Part shown: in pieces, positions 6,216 to 14,522 of the stretch
How the letters are laid out: each line of letters starts with the position of its first letter
How positions within the stretch are numbered: position 1 is the first letter of the stretch
Origin: an uncultured Bacilli bacterium
GTDB lineage: Bacteria > Bacillota_I > Bacilli_A > RF39 > UBA660
Direction: 5' to 3'
DNA length: 34,326 nucleotides
Assembly: GCA_934120265.1 (NCBI GenBank)
Contig: CAKOTU010000011.1
Coordinates: 1-34,326, forward strand
The notes under the pieces: generated by a model
The model's database searches: none
Told to the model about the DNA's origin: nothing
The model's input: the letters and a program-made list of their open reading frames with translations, nothing else
Translations under genes and position numbers: made by a program

Positions 6216-7154
6216 ATGCTTTATTTACTATATGGAACAGAAAACTATTTAATTAAAAAGGAAATAGACAAAATATTAGATACAAATTCTATTGAGAAAA
6301 TCAATGTTAGTGAATATAATTTAGAGATAGATAATTTTAAGGATATAATCGAAGATGCCAATACAATATCACTTTTTGCCGATAAAAAAGCCATTATTGT
6401 AAATAATAGCTATATTTTTACGGGGAAAAACATTAAAAGTGATAATGATCCAGAGCTATTTTTAGATTATTTTAAAAATATTAATCCAGATTCAATTATA
6501 ATTTTTACAACTGATTCTGAAAAATTAGATGAAAGAAAGAAATTAGTAAAAGAAATAAAAAAAATTGGAACAGTTAAAGAATTCAATAAAAAAAATGATT
6601 TAACAGATATTTTAAAAAATATGTTTGAAGATTATAACGTAAGTATTCAAGATATTAGATTTATGATAGATAGATGTGGTAATAATCTTGATATATTAAG
6701 CCAAGAAGTAAATAAAATAAAGATATATAAAGATACAGATAAAAATATAACAAAAGAAGATATAATAAATTTGACTAGTAAAAATATAGATATTGATATC
6801 TTTGGATTTGTGGATACAATTGTTAACAAAAACAAAAATAAGGCTTTAGAAATATATAAAGAGATGTTAATAAATGGGGAAGAACCAATTAAAATACTTG
6901 TGATACTTGCTAATCAATTTAGAATTATATATCAAGCTAAAGAATTATATAAACAAGGATATAGTGGCAATGATATAGCAACAATGATTGGCATTCATCC
7001 TTACCGTATAAAATTAGCATTGGAAAAAGCAAGAGATTACAATTCTGACACTTTATTAAAATATTTGGAAAAGCTTGCAGACTTAGACTATGATATTAAA
7101 GTCGGAAATATAGAATCTTCACTAGGATTAGAAATGTTTATATTAAGTATTTAA
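6216..7154 (+). CDS. holA: DNA polymerase III subunit delta
   Basis: The 312-residue protein matches HolA, the clamp-loader subunit that opens the beta sliding clamp. The N-terminal AAA-like region begins LYLLYGTENYLIKKEIDKIL, and the family's helical C-terminus follows (VDTIVNKNKNKALEIYKEML ... ILVILANQFRIIYQAKELYKQG ... LEKLADLDYDIKVG). The subunit normally lacks a working Walker A, as here. GGAGAG at 6204-6209 is too close to the ATG at 6210 and correctly spaced for the ATG at 6216, so the latter is chosen. A TATAAT lies at 6183-6188. The gene converges on rarA and both end in one shared hairpin. Confidence 0.93.
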   Translation: MLYLLYGTENYLIKKEIDKILDTNSIEKINVSEYNLEIDNFKDIIEDANTISLFADKKAIIVNNSYIFTGKNIKSDNDPELFLDYFKNINPDSIIIFTTDSEKLDERKKLVKEIKKIGTVKEFNKKNDLTDILKNMFEDYNVSIQDIRFMIDRCGNNLDILSQEVNKIKIYKDTDKNITKEDIINLTSKNIDIDIFGFVDTIVNKNKNKALEIYKEMLINGEEPIKILVILANQFRIIYQAKELYKQGYSGNDIATMIGIHPYRIKLALEKARDYNSDTLLKYLEKLADLDYDIKVGNIESSLGLEMFILSI

Positions 7155-7180
7155 AAAAAGTGATTAATTATCACTTTTTT
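7153..7180. terminator. Bidirectional terminator between holA and rarA
   Basis: AAAAGTGAT-TAATT-ATCACTTTT has A and T runs on both sides, so it serves both converging genes. The rarA stop codon lies inside the loop. Confidence 0.85.
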
Positions 7181-8387
7181 GTTTTGCTAGTATCTTATCA
7201 TAAACGTTTTTTAATGATTCTTCATACTTACTTGTTGTCTTAGGAAGATAGTATTTTCTATCTTTTATTTGATCAGGTAAATATTGTTGTTTTACCCATC
7301 CGTTAGGATAAAAATGAGGATATAAGTAGTCTTTAGAATTAGTTTTAATATGATCTGGGACATTACCTGTATTGCCACTTCTAATATCATTTAAAGCAGC
7401 TTCTATGGCCATTTCTGCACTATTAGATTTAGGAGATAAGGCAAGTTCTATCACAGTTGCAGCAAGTGGAATTCTAGCTTCTGGAAGACCTAATCTTTCA
7501 CAAGCATTAATACAAGCATCTACTTTAGGACCCATGCTTGGATTAGCAAGACCAATATCTTCATAAGCAATAACACTCATTCTACGATAAATAATATCTA
7601 AATCTTCTGCTTCAATAAGTCTGGCTAAATAGTGTAAAGCTGCGTTAACATCGCTACCTCTAATACTTTTTTGGAATGCACTAATAACGTCATAATGCCC
7701 ATCTTCATTTTTATCATGAAAAAATACTGGTTTGCTATTAATATTCTTTATAACATCAATAGTAACATTGAAATCAGAAGTAGAGTAGTAAGCCATTTCA
7801 AGTAAATTATAAGCGTATCTTAAGTCTCCACTAGATAAAGTAGCTATATATTCAATCGTTTTTTTATTTATTTTTATATCCTTTAAATACACTGTTTTTT
7901 GAACTTTATTTAAAGCTTTAACAATATCATTAGTATCTAGTTCGTGAAGTTCAAATATTTGGCATCTGCTTCTAATAGCTGGATTAATTTTATGATACGG
8001 GTTAGAAGTAGTCATTCCAATTAAAGTGATTAAACCACTCTCTAAATATGGAAGAAGTAAGTCTTGTTTATCCTTATTTAAACGATGAATTTCATCCATA
8101 ATGACAACCATGCCACCAAACATTTTTGCTTCTTCAACTACTACATCGAAATCTTTTTTATTGTTAATAACAGCATTTAGCATTCTATATCTTAAACCAA
8201 GTTCTTCTACGATTGCAGTTGCAATAGTTGTTTTACCAATACCAGGTTTACCATGTAATATCATAGAAAATAACCTTTTATTATTTACCATGTTTCTTAT
8301 AATTTTGTTATCACCAATTAAATGTTCTTGTCCTACCACGTCATTTAAACATTTAGGTCTCATTTTGATTGCTAAAGGTTCGTTCAT
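7164..8387 (-). CDS. rarA: Replication-associated recombination protein A (AAA+ ATPase, RarA/MgsA)
   Basis: A 407-residue AAA+ ATPase of the RarA/MgsA/WRNIP1 family, which acts at stalled replication forks. The N-terminus (PLAIKMRPKCLNDVVGQEHLIG) is characteristic. Walker A GKPGIGKTT is at about residues 46-54 and Walker B MDEIHRLNK follows. Sensor 1 and the arginine-finger region are MTTSNPYHKINPAIRSRCQ. The C-terminal part (RRMSVIAYEDIGLANP, AATVIELALSPKSN, DHIKTNSKDYLYPHFYPNGWV) is diagnostic. GTG and ATG starts exist at 8399 and 8393, but AGTGGTG at 8394-8400 is best spaced for the ATG at 8387. The gene is divergent from the amidotransferase-like gene. Confidence 0.95.
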   Translation of the reverse strand: MNEPLAIKMRPKCLNDVVGQEHLIGDNKIIRNMVNNKRLFSMILHGKPGIGKTTIATAIVEELGLRYRMLNAVINNKKDFDVVVEEAKMFGGMVVIMDEIHRLNKDKQDLLLPYLESGLITLIGMTTSNPYHKINPAIRSRCQIFELHELDTNDIVKALNKVQKTVYLKDIKINKKTIEYIATLSSGDLRYAYNLLEMAYYSTSDFNVTIDVIKNINSKPVFFHDKNEDGHYDVISAFQKSIRGSDVNAALHYLARLIEAEDLDIIYRRMSVIAYEDIGLANPSMGPKVDACINACERLGLPEARIPLAATVIELALSPKSNSAEMAIEAALNDIRSGNTGNVPDHIKTNSKDYLYPHFYPNGWVKQQYLPDQIKDRKYYLPKTTSKYEESLKNVYDKILAKQKSDN

Positions 8388-8418
8388 TTTCATCACCACT
8401 TATATTTTAACACATAAT

Positions 8419-8447
8419 TTGTAAATATTTTAACTTTATGTTAGAAT
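8419..8447 (+). promoter_or_regulatory. Promoter of the glutamine-amidotransferase-like gene
   Basis: TTGTAA (8419-8424), a 17-base spacer and TAGAAT (8442-8447), 26 bases before the start codon. Confidence 0.6.
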
Positions 8448-8472
8448 AATGACTAATCGAAGGAGGATTCTT

Positions 8473-9189
8473 ATGAAACCAATAATAGGTATAGTTTCAA
8501 CGCCTTATCTAGACAAAGATGGAGATAAGATGTTTTGTGTAGATTATAATGTATATAATTGGATTGTAAAAAGTGGAGGAACACCTTTAACCATTATGCC
8601 AACTAATATTGATGATGTTTATGAAAAAAAATATCATGAGTTAAACTGTCCGTCTGGGAGAGAAATAGATGAATTAGTAAGAATTTTAGAAATGTGTGAC
8701 GGAATTATTAAACCAGGAGGAACATCAATACAAGCTTTTCATAAGCTAATATACAATTATACTATCATAAGAAATATGCCATATTTAGGCATATGTAATG
8801 GAATGCAACTAATGGTTAAAGCTTATGATAACGATGCAGATTTAATTAAAACACCAGTAAATCATAATATGCCTAATGCAAATGCTCATTATATATGGAT
8901 TTCCGAAAAATCATTATTAAGACAAATTGTAAATAAAAGAACTATGTTAGTTAGCAGTAGACACAATTATTGTGTTCATGACTTAAAAGATTTAAATATT
9001 TCTGCAATGGATGAGCATGGAGTAATTGAAGCTGTTGAAAATCCTATATGTGATTATAACATTGGCTTGCAATGGCATCCAGAAGTTTTTGACTTCAATC
9101 ACGAAGATTCTGCAAATATATTCAATTCATTTATAGAAGCATCATCAAACCATGATAAGCAAAAAGTATATAAGAAAACTATTTATTAA
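8473..9189 (+). CDS. Gamma-glutamyl-gamma-aminobutyrate hydrolase family protein (class I glutamine amidotransferase, peptidase C26)
   Basis: The 238-residue protein has the PuuD/C26 class I amidotransferase fold. The nucleophile is Cys108 in YLGICNGMQ, and the triad is completed by His202 and Glu204 in LQWHPE. The N-terminal IIGIVSTPYLD, DGIIKPGGTS and SRHNYCVHDL segments fit the family. These enzymes hydrolyse gamma-glutamyl amides; whether the natural substrate is gamma-glutamyl-GABA cannot be told, since no putrescine-pathway genes are adjacent. AAGGAGG at 8460-8466 sets the start at 8473 rather than the upstream ATG at 8449. Confidence 0.85.
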   Translation: MKPIIGIVSTPYLDKDGDKMFCVDYNVYNWIVKSGGTPLTIMPTNIDDVYEKKYHELNCPSGREIDELVRILEMCDGIIKPGGTSIQAFHKLIYNYTIIRNMPYLGICNGMQLMVKAYDNDADLIKTPVNHNMPNANAHYIWISEKSLLRQIVNKRTMLVSSRHNYCVHDLKDLNISAMDEHGVIEAVENPICDYNIGLQWHPEVFDFNHEDSANIFNSFIEASSNHDKQKVYKKTIY

Positions 9190-9203
9190 TAATAGTTTTT
9201 TTT
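9175..9203 (+). terminator. Terminator overlapping the amidotransferase stop codon
   Basis: AAAACTATT-TATTAAT-AATAGTTTT followed by T4. The TAA stop lies in the loop. A TATAAT at 9205-9210 follows at once and probably drives the Xer gene. Confidence 0.8.
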
Positions 9204-9226
9204 GTATAATATAAGTGGTGAATGAT

Positions 9227-10123
9227 ATGAACGAATATGAAGATATTTTAAATGACTTTTGTGATTATTTAAAAATAGATAAACGATATAGTGATTTAAC
9301 TGTTGAATCTTACCGAACAGAAATGAAAGGTTATTTAGACTTTTTTAAAGAAAAAAATATAAAAATTAAAGATATAAAAAATAGTGATATAAAAGATTAT
9401 TTAGCTTATATAAAAAAAGGCCAAACTTCAGAACGTACTTTAGCGCATAATGTCTCAGTTATTAGAACATTCTATAAGTTTCTTTTAACCCAAAAAGTAA
9501 TTGAAAGAAACCCAACAGAATTTTTAGAATTACCAAAATTAAGAAAAAAACTACCTACAGTACTTTCAAAAGAAGAAGTGGAAAAGCTTTTAGATATAGA
9601 TTTAACAGACTGTTATAGTTATCGTAATAAAGCTATGCTTGAACTTTTATATTCAACAGGACTACGTGTTAGTGAACTTGTAAATTTAGAATTAAGTAAT
9701 ATTGATTTAGAAAGTTGTACATTAAAGACAATAGGGAAGGGGAATAAAGAAAGAATTATTCCTATCAGCGATTATGCGCTTTACTACGTAGAAAAGTATA
9801 TTAACGAATATCGTGGCAGTATGTTAAAAAAAGGCGTTAATAATTATGTTTTTATCAATAATCATGGCAATGTTATGACAAGACAAGGATTCTTTAAAAT
9901 AATTAAAAAATTAGCTTTAGAAAAAGATATAAAAACGCCTATATCCCCTCATACTCTAAGACACTCTTTTGCTACACACTTGCTTGATTATGGGGCTGAT
10001 CTTAGAAGTATCCAGGAAATGCTAGGTCATTCCAATTTATCTACTACTCAAATATACACTCATGTATCAAGTGAACATTTAAAAGATAATTATAATAGTT
10101 CTCATCCACATAGCAAGGAGTAA
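9227..10123 (+). CDS. xerD: XerC/XerD-type tyrosine recombinase
   Basis: The 298-residue protein has the length and two-domain layout of Xer recombinases: an N-terminal SAM-like core-binding domain (residues ~1-90) and a catalytic domain. The catalytic set is complete: Arg147 (STGLRVSEL), Lys171 (GKGNKERIIP), His242 and Arg245 (HTLRHSFATHLL), His268 (GHSNLSTTQ) and Tyr277 (YTHV). Xer proteins resolve chromosome dimers at dif. No att site, excisionase or phage gene is adjacent, so a housekeeping role fits better than an element integrase. GGTG spacing supports the ATG at 9227 over the GTG at 9215. Assignment to XerD rather than XerC is uncertain. It appears to lead an operon with the AlkD-like and Nudix genes. 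Confidence 0.9.
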   Translation: MNEYEDILNDFCDYLKIDKRYSDLTVESYRTEMKGYLDFFKEKNIKIKDIKNSDIKDYLAYIKKGQTSERTLAHNVSVIRTFYKFLLTQKVIERNPTEFLELPKLRKKLPTVLSKEEVEKLLDIDLTDCYSYRNKAMLELLYSTGLRVSELVNLELSNIDLESCTLKTIGKGNKERIIPISDYALYYVEKYINEYRGSMLKKGVNNYVFINNHGNVMTRQGFFKIIKKLALEKDIKTPISPHTLRHSFATHLLDYGADLRSIQEMLGHSNLSTTQIYTHVSSEHLKDNYNSSHPHSKE

Positions 10124-10126
10124 ATA

Positions 10127-10834
10127 ATGTTTGAATATAATTGGAACAAAGAAAACTATCAAAAATTTTTAAATTATTTAGATACTAATAAAGACTTAAA
10201 ATACCGTGAATTTCATTATAAACTATTAAAAGATAATAGTATAAACTTTATTGGTGTTAGAACTCCAGTGTTAAAAAATATAGCAAAACAAATTAGTAAA
10301 ACTAACTACATTGAGTTTATTAAGTTAAACACTTTGAAAACATATGAAGAAAAAACAATATATGGATTATTATTAGGATACTTAAAAATAGATTTTAATG
10401 ATCTTTTAAATCTTATAGATAATTATTTAATAAATATAGATAACTGGGCCACTTGTGACTTAACGTGTGCTAATTTAAAGATATTTAAAGAGAATAAAGA
10501 ATTAGGGTTTAATTATTTAAATAATAAAATCAATAGTAATAATGTATGGATTCAAAGATTTGTAATCGTGATGTTTTTAGATTACTTTTTGTGTGATAAA
10601 TATATTGATGATGTTTTAAAAATTATAAGTAGTATTGATACTAATAAATATTATGTAGAAATGGCTATAGCTTGGCTTTTAGCAACTGCATATATAAATT
10701 ATCAAGATAAAGTATTAAACCTCTTAAAAAGCGGTAAAATAAGTAAAAATACTATTAATTTAACTATTAAGAAAACAAATGAATCCTATCGCGTTACCCA
10801 AGAAAAGAAAAAATTAATTAAAAACTTAAAATGA
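10127..10834 (+). CDS. DNA alkylation repair protein, AlkD-like HEAT-repeat family
   Basis: A 235-residue all-helical protein of the AlkD/AlkC-type HEAT-like family. AlkD enzymes are DNA glycosylases that remove bulky or cationic alkyl bases without flipping them. Family segments visible are GVRTPVLKNIAKQI near residue 40, YEEKTIYGLLLGYLK, IDNWATCDL (the conserved W and D of the DNA-binding cleft), WIQRFVIVMFLDYFL, and VEMAIAWLLATAYI. It begins 3 bases after the Xer stop, so it is co-transcribed, and it ends in TGA. Whether it is catalytically active cannot be judged. Confidence 0.85.
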   Translation: MFEYNWNKENYQKFLNYLDTNKDLKYREFHYKLLKDNSINFIGVRTPVLKNIAKQISKTNYIEFIKLNTLKTYEEKTIYGLLLGYLKIDFNDLLNLIDNYLINIDNWATCDLTCANLKIFKENKELGFNYLNNKINSNNVWIQRFVIVMFLDYFLCDKYIDDVLKIISSIDTNKYYVEMAIAWLLATAYINYQDKVLNLLKSGKISKNTINLTIKKTNESYRVTQEKKKLIKNLK

Positions 10835-10848
10835 TAAAAGGATAAATA

Positions 10849-11247
10849 ATGAAAAAAATATTAACTTTTATAATTAAAAACAAAAAGTTATTACTTTTAC
10901 TTGGTAATAATGATGATCCCCAATTTCATAAATCCTTTTGGTATGTAGTAACAGGAGCTTGTGAAAAATATGATAATAATTTAGTTGATACTGTAAAAAG
11001 AGAAGTTAAAGAAGAAACAAATTTAGAGTTAACAGAAATAATTGATTTAAATTGGATATTTGAGTATAACTCTCTTGGAAATGATTGCATAGAACATGCT
11101 TTTATTTCTTACACTAACAGTAATAACATTAAATTGAATGAAGAAAACATTGATTATAAATGGTGTGACTTAGATGAATTCATAAAACTAATAAATTGGC
11201 ATTACGATAAAGAAATATTAAAAAGCAAAATAAAACAATACCTATAA
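10849..11247 (+). CDS. Nudix hydrolase
   Basis: This 132-residue protein has the Nudix fold, with a Nudix helix at about residues 38-61 (GACEKYD ... KREVKEETNLEL). The catalytic core REVKEE is intact, but the box deviates from GX5EX7REUXEEXGU: Asp stands at the first Glu, one extra residue precedes the Arg, and Asn replaces the late Gly. Such proteins cleave nucleoside diphosphate-linked compounds; the substrate is not evident. The gene follows the AlkD-like gene by 14 bases. A weak GGATAA-type ribosome site precedes the ATG. Confidence 0.82.
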   Translation: MKKILTFIIKNKKLLLLLGNNDDPQFHKSFWYVVTGACEKYDNNLVDTVKREVKEETNLELTEIIDLNWIFEYNSLGNDCIEHAFISYTNSNNIKLNEENIDYKWCDLDEFIKLINWHYDKEILKSKIKQYL

Positions 11248-11301
11248 GCTAAATTTGTAACATAATAACAAATAAAAACTATATAATTAAATGGTGATAC
11301 T

Positions 11302-12048
11302 ATGTCCATTACATTATATAGTTTTCTTTTAACTTTTATAGCTGGTTTTTCTACAATGATTGGAACTATTTTAATTTTTTTTAAGGGAAAAACAAATAGG
11401 GTAGTAGTTGGCTCCTTATCTTTTGCTTCCGGAGTTATGCTTACCGTATCTATACTAGACTTAATTCCTGAAGCTATAACTCTTTTAAATTATAAAAGTA
11501 TTGTAGAAATACTTATAATTACTGTTTTTATGGTGTTAGGAGCGTTATTAACTAGGAAAATAGATAAATGTATGCCTGAAGTTGATAATAGCTCTAAAAA
11601 AGGTTTATATAGAGTAGGAATAATATCTATGTTTGCTATTATTATGCATAATATTCCTGAAGGAATAGCTACATTTATGACTACTAGTACTAATTTAAGC
11701 TTAGGATTATCTTTAACTATTGCCATTGCACTACATAATATACCAGAAGGAATAAGTATTGCGGTTCCAATTTATTATTCGACAGGAAATAGAAAAAAAG
11801 CGTTATTTTATACATTTGTTTCAGCAATATCAGAACCATTTGGAGCACTTCTTGCATTTCTCTTTTTAAAACCATTAATGAATGATCTAGTTATGGGGTT
11901 ATTAATGGCTGGAATAGCAGGAATAATGAGTTATATATCATTCTTTGAACTATTACCTAAATCACTAAGTTATAAAAATAAATCGTTATCTTATGTTTTT
12001 TTCATTATTGGAATAATATTCATGACTATTAATCACTTCTTGTTTTAA
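11302..12048 (+). CDS. ZIP-family metal transporter (ZupT-like)
   Basis: A 248-residue membrane protein with about eight hydrophobic segments. Two copies of the metal-binding ZIP signature HNIPEG (about residues 114 and 146), each on a transmembrane helix, and the family segment SFASGVMLTVSILDLIPEAI identify a ZIP/ZupT transporter for zinc, iron or other divalent metals. The usual His-rich cytoplasmic loop is reduced: the segment between TM3 and TM4 (RKIDKCMPEVDNSSKKG) carries no His. GGTGAT precedes the ATG. It is separated by 54 bases from the Nudix gene and ends at a shared terminator. Confidence 0.9.
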   Translation: MSITLYSFLLTFIAGFSTMIGTILIFFKGKTNRVVVGSLSFASGVMLTVSILDLIPEAITLLNYKSIVEILIITVFMVLGALLTRKIDKCMPEVDNSSKKGLYRVGIISMFAIIMHNIPEGIATFMTTSTNLSLGLSLTIAIALHNIPEGISIAVPIYYSTGNRKKALFYTFVSAISEPFGALLAFLFLKPLMNDLVMGLLMAGIAGIMSYISFFELLPKSLSYKNKSLSYVFFIIGIIFMTINHFLF

Positions 12049-12067
12049 AAGAGTAGGGTAAAGTAAA

Positions 12068-12090
12068 AGAAGCATAATAATGCTTCTTTT
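12068..12090. terminator. Bidirectional terminator between the ZIP gene and the small Cys-rich gene
   Basis: AGAAGCA-TAATAA-TGCTTCT is flanked by A4 and T5, so it can end transcription from both sides. Confidence 0.85.
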
Positions 12091-12097
12091 TGGGTAA

Positions 12098-12256
12098 TTA
12101 TTCAAAATCTAATGAATCTTTAGCTCTGGCATCATAAGAAGCTTCGCTAGATTTTTCATTTGACTTACAGTCTTTACAATCTTTGCAAGAATTATTTCTG
12201 CAATTATTTGTTTTACTGTTAGTATTTTTTGAATCCATCTTTTTATTCTTTTTCAT
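12098..12256 (-). CDS. Small Cys-rich hydrophilic protein, unknown function
   Basis: A 52-residue frame opens at 12256 after GGGTGATG and ends just before a strong shared terminator. The product starts MKKNKKMDSK, then has a Cys cluster (NNCRNNSCKDCKDCKSNEK) in an Asn/Lys/Ser-rich context and an acidic end (SLDFE). Codon use and the terminator argue that it is real. The C-x4-C-x2-C-x2-C spacing could bind a metal, which is inference. I do not recognise the family. Confidence 0.6.
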   Translation of the reverse strand: MKKNKKMDSKNTNSKTNNCRNNSCKDCKDCKSNEKSSEASYDARAKDSLDFE

Positions 12257-12759
12257 CTTTCATCACCCAGTATTATTATTGTTCTACTACTATTATTTAT
12301 AAGTGGTAATATTTGCTAATTATAAGAAGTTAACATAATATTCATTATTCGAATTTTGTTTTTGTTAATAATTGACATCTTTTTAAGCATTTTAGCACTT
12401 TAATGAATATAATATTTATTATATTATGTAGCATATTTTTATCGTTATAATCAATTATATATAATGTATAATAATTTATTTTATTATAACTAATATTATT
12501 ATTTAAATTATAAATTATACTTATATATTTATAGTTATAGTTATTTTAATAATAATATATCCATTTATATTAAATCTATATATTTTAATGATTAATTTTA
12601 AACAATCGAGCTTAACAACTATATTACTTTTAAATTTAAAAACGCTTAAAATTAACCTACATATTTTATATAGTCACTATTTTTAGTATACAACTCCCCT
12701 TTTTTTTAAAGTAATTAAAGTAGGGGGAGTAAACAAAAAAATAGGGGTTTTGTCCTATT
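12257..12759. other. AT-rich intergenic region
   Basis: About 500 bases contain no gene that I can support on either strand. 12300-12690 is almost purely A and T, with many short TATA-like stretches and no clear coding frame. It holds an inverted repeat, ACTCCCC ... GGGGAGT (12693-12699/12724-12730), and the terminator of the HTH gene at 12734-12758. It separates the ZIP operon from the sporulation/cell-wall group. Confidence 0.6.
12734..12758 (-). terminator. Terminator of the HTH regulator gene
   Basis: On the minus strand ATAGG-ACAAAACC-CCTAT is followed by T7, directly after the stop. Confidence 0.75.
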
Positions 12760-13542
12760 TTAATTTGTAACATTACGAGATTGAATTTCAGCTATTTTTT
12801 CAAATACTTCAGCTGCATTTTGTTCATTTATTTCTGTATAATTCAATTCCTTTAAAGCTTGAACCTTAATTGTATTAAGCTCTAAAGTACGACTAATTTT
12901 TTCTTCCATCTTATGTTCAATATGTGCAACAAAGCGTTTATGAGATTCAGCTAATTTTGATTTAGAAGCCCCTCCCCCATTATATAATGTCATAGCGGAG
13001 AACATAATAGCTTCAAAAGTAAATTGCTCTTCTTCATCGAAAGCAAATTCACTTGGCTTAACAAATCCTGTAGCTTTAGCAACATATGCTAACATATATT
13101 TAAGTTCTACGGAAGAATTCATAGATTGTAGAAAATTATAAAGATACTTCATTGCAAAATATGATTCATGATCTTTTTCATCATCTAATTTTTCTTTAAT
13201 AATATCTATTAGGCTTTGAAATAATTCCTTTTGACTTTTACCTAAACCTTCATAAATAGACTTATCCATTGCATTATGAACGCTTTGTTCACTTTCTACC
13301 AAGCTATTTAATCTATTTTCAACACTTAATATATAATCAGTGTCTACTTTAATATTATTTAATTCTTCAGGTGATTTAATACCTAATAAATTTAATAATA
13401 ATACTTTTTTATCTTTTGGCCATTTATTAATATCGTCTAGTTCTAAATAATTATAAATCATTTGTCTAGAAACTCCTAAAAATTTGGCTAGTTTAACTTT
13501 TGAGATACCTAATTCATGTAATATTTCGTTTAATCTTTCCAT
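12760..13542 (-). CDS. Helix-turn-helix protein with long helical C-terminal domain, unknown target
   Basis: A 260-residue protein. Residues ~1-35 form an XRE-like helix-turn-helix (MERLNEILHELG ISKVKLAKFLGVSRQMIYNYL). The remaining ~220 residues are charged and predicted helical (QKELFQSLIDIIKEKLDDEKD, YFAMKYLYNFLQ), with no enzyme motif that I recognise. GGAGG ten bases upstream selects the ATG at 13542; the upstream ATG at 13566 has no ribosome site. The promoter region carries an inverted repeat (13571-13596), which suggests autoregulation. The gene stands alone between an AT-rich gap and spoIIM. It could be a regulator left by a mobile element or a lineage-specific regulator; nothing decides this. 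Confidence 0.8.
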   Translation of the reverse strand: MERLNEILHELGISKVKLAKFLGVSRQMIYNYLELDDINKWPKDKKVLLLNLLGIKSPEELNNIKVDTDYILSVENRLNSLVESEQSVHNAMDKSIYEGLGKSQKELFQSLIDIIKEKLDDEKDHESYFAMKYLYNFLQSMNSSVELKYMLAYVAKATGFVKPSEFAFDEEEQFTFEAIMFSAMTLYNGGGASKSKLAESHKRFVAHIEHKMEEKISRTLELNTIKVQALKELNYTEINEQNAAEVFEKIAEIQSRNVTN

Positions 13543-13570
13543 ATTCTTAAAACCTCCTACTATCATTTTA

Positions 13571-13596
13571 ACACTTCTATGTCAATTGTCAAGTGT
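13571..13596. promoter_or_regulatory. Promoter and inverted-repeat operator of the HTH gene
   Basis: On the minus strand TTGACA, a 16-base spacer and TAAAAT form a promoter. ACACTT (minus 13596-13591) and AAGTGT (13576-13571) are a perfect inverted repeat with a 14-base centre that spans it. TTGACA is also doubled (TTGACAATTGACA). This is a likely self-binding site. Confidence 0.6.
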
Positions 13597-13602
13597 AAAG
13601 TA

Positions 13603-13628
13603 AAAGACAAGAAACTTTTTTCTTGTCT
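13603..13628 (-). terminator. Terminator of the spoIIM-like gene
   Basis: On the minus strand AGACAAGAAA-AAAG-TTTCTTGTCT is followed by TTT. The perfect 10-bp stem lies 8 bases past the spoIIM-like stop. Confidence 0.8.
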
Positions 13629-13635
13629 ATCTCCC

Positions 13636-14265
13636 CTACTTTAGTATTGGTAAAATTATATTTATAAATTTTGGCGTTACAAATACTTCGAAAAGAAGTG
13701 CTAGAAGTCCAGTGATTATTGATAATAGTAAAACAAATAAATATTTATTAATTATTGGTTTGAAATCTATTTTATCCTTTTTTATAATTGTTGAAATGAG
13801 TTTGATAGACATCTTTATAGAATATATAGATAACATAGTATAAGCTATTATATATATAATTTGGTGAGGAAAAATATAGGCAAAACTAAGTAAACAACCT
13901 TTAAGCCCATAACCTTTAATAATACTCGAAATAGAAAATCCTATTACAAAAAATTTTGAAAAATACATAAATAAAACTATTGGCATTCCAATTATAGATA
14001 TCCCTAAAAGCCATACTATTAAAATATAGCTCAATGAACTAATACTACCATTTTTTAAAGCCATAGCATAATTTAAATTATTGTTTTTAATATTTTCAAA
14101 AAAGCTGCTTATATATTCACTTACTAAGTTTTTATCACTTTCGTTTAACATAACACTAAATAATGAACCAAATATTATGGCTACTACTGCTATTATTCCT
14201 AGAAAAAATATTGTTTTTTTATTATCTTTTATTGCTAATTTCAACTTGTCCATTACTTTTTTCAT
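13636..14265 (-). CDS. spoIIM: Stage II sporulation protein M (SpoIIM) family membrane protein
   Basis: The 209-residue protein has about five hydrophobic segments and the SpoIIM layout: TM1 (FFLGIIAVVAIIFGSLFSVML), a polar stretch (NESDKNLVSEYISSFFENIK), then TM segments including WLLGISIIGMPIVLFMYFSKFFVIGF and LLSFAYIFPHQIIYIIAYTML. In Bacillus SpoIIM joins SpoIIP and SpoIID in peptidoglycan hydrolysis during engulfment of the forespore. Here spoIIP and spoIID are not adjacent, and spoIVB lies 2 kb away. GAGGTG precedes the ATG at 14265. SpoIIM-like proteins also occur in non-sporulating lineages, so this does not prove sporulation. Confidence 0.85.
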   Translation of the reverse strand: MKKVMDKLKLAIKDNKKTIFFLGIIAVVAIIFGSLFSVMLNESDKNLVSEYISSFFENIKNNNLNYAMALKNGSISSLSYILIVWLLGISIIGMPIVLFMYFSKFFVIGFSISSIIKGYGLKGCLLSFAYIFPHQIIYIIAYTMLSIYSIKMSIKLISTIIKKDKIDFKPIINKYLFVLLLSIITGLLALLFEVFVTPKFINIILPILK

Positions 14266-14351
14266 GATTCACCTCTAATTAAACATATGAAACTAAAACA
14301 TTTATATTCCAAAAAACATTAAAATGTATTATAATTATGTTGAGGTGCAAT

Positions 14352-14438
14352 ATGGATAAAAAAGTTCAAAAAATAGTAGTTTGGATTATGTTGCTTGTAA
14401 TGATAGGATCTTTTGTAGCAACAATTATCTTTATTTAA
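14352..14438 (+). CDS. DUF4044-type small membrane peptide
   Basis: This is a 28-residue peptide with a basic N-terminus (MDKKVQKI) and one TM helix (VVWIMLLVMIGSFVATIIFI). The K-IVVWIMLLVMIGS core matches the widespread Bacilli DUF4044 family as I remember it. Function is unknown. TGAGGTG ends 4 bases before the ATG, and a terminator follows directly. The gene lies between spoIIM and the GT51 glycosyltransferase gene. Confidence 0.75.
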   Translation: MDKKVQKIVVWIMLLVMIGSFVATIIFI

Positions 14439-14466
14439 AATTATTGTAAAGCAATAATTTTTTTAT
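14439..14466 (+). terminator. Terminator after the DUF4044 peptide gene
   Basis: AATTATTG-TAAAG-CAATAATT is followed by a T run. Confidence 0.8.
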
Positions 14467-14522
14467 TATTTTTTAATATATTTAAAAACATATATGAGAT
14501 ATAATTATATAAGGTGGTATTT

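Noticed and set aside
9227..10123. Xer gene as integrase of a mobile element
   Set aside because: Its length, catalytic set and operon with repair genes fit a housekeeping Xer protein. No att repeats or phage genes flank it.
12260..12700. Replication origin or centromere-like AT-rich region
   Set aside because: I see no cluster of DnaA boxes, no iterated repeats and no dnaA/dnaN or par genes nearby.
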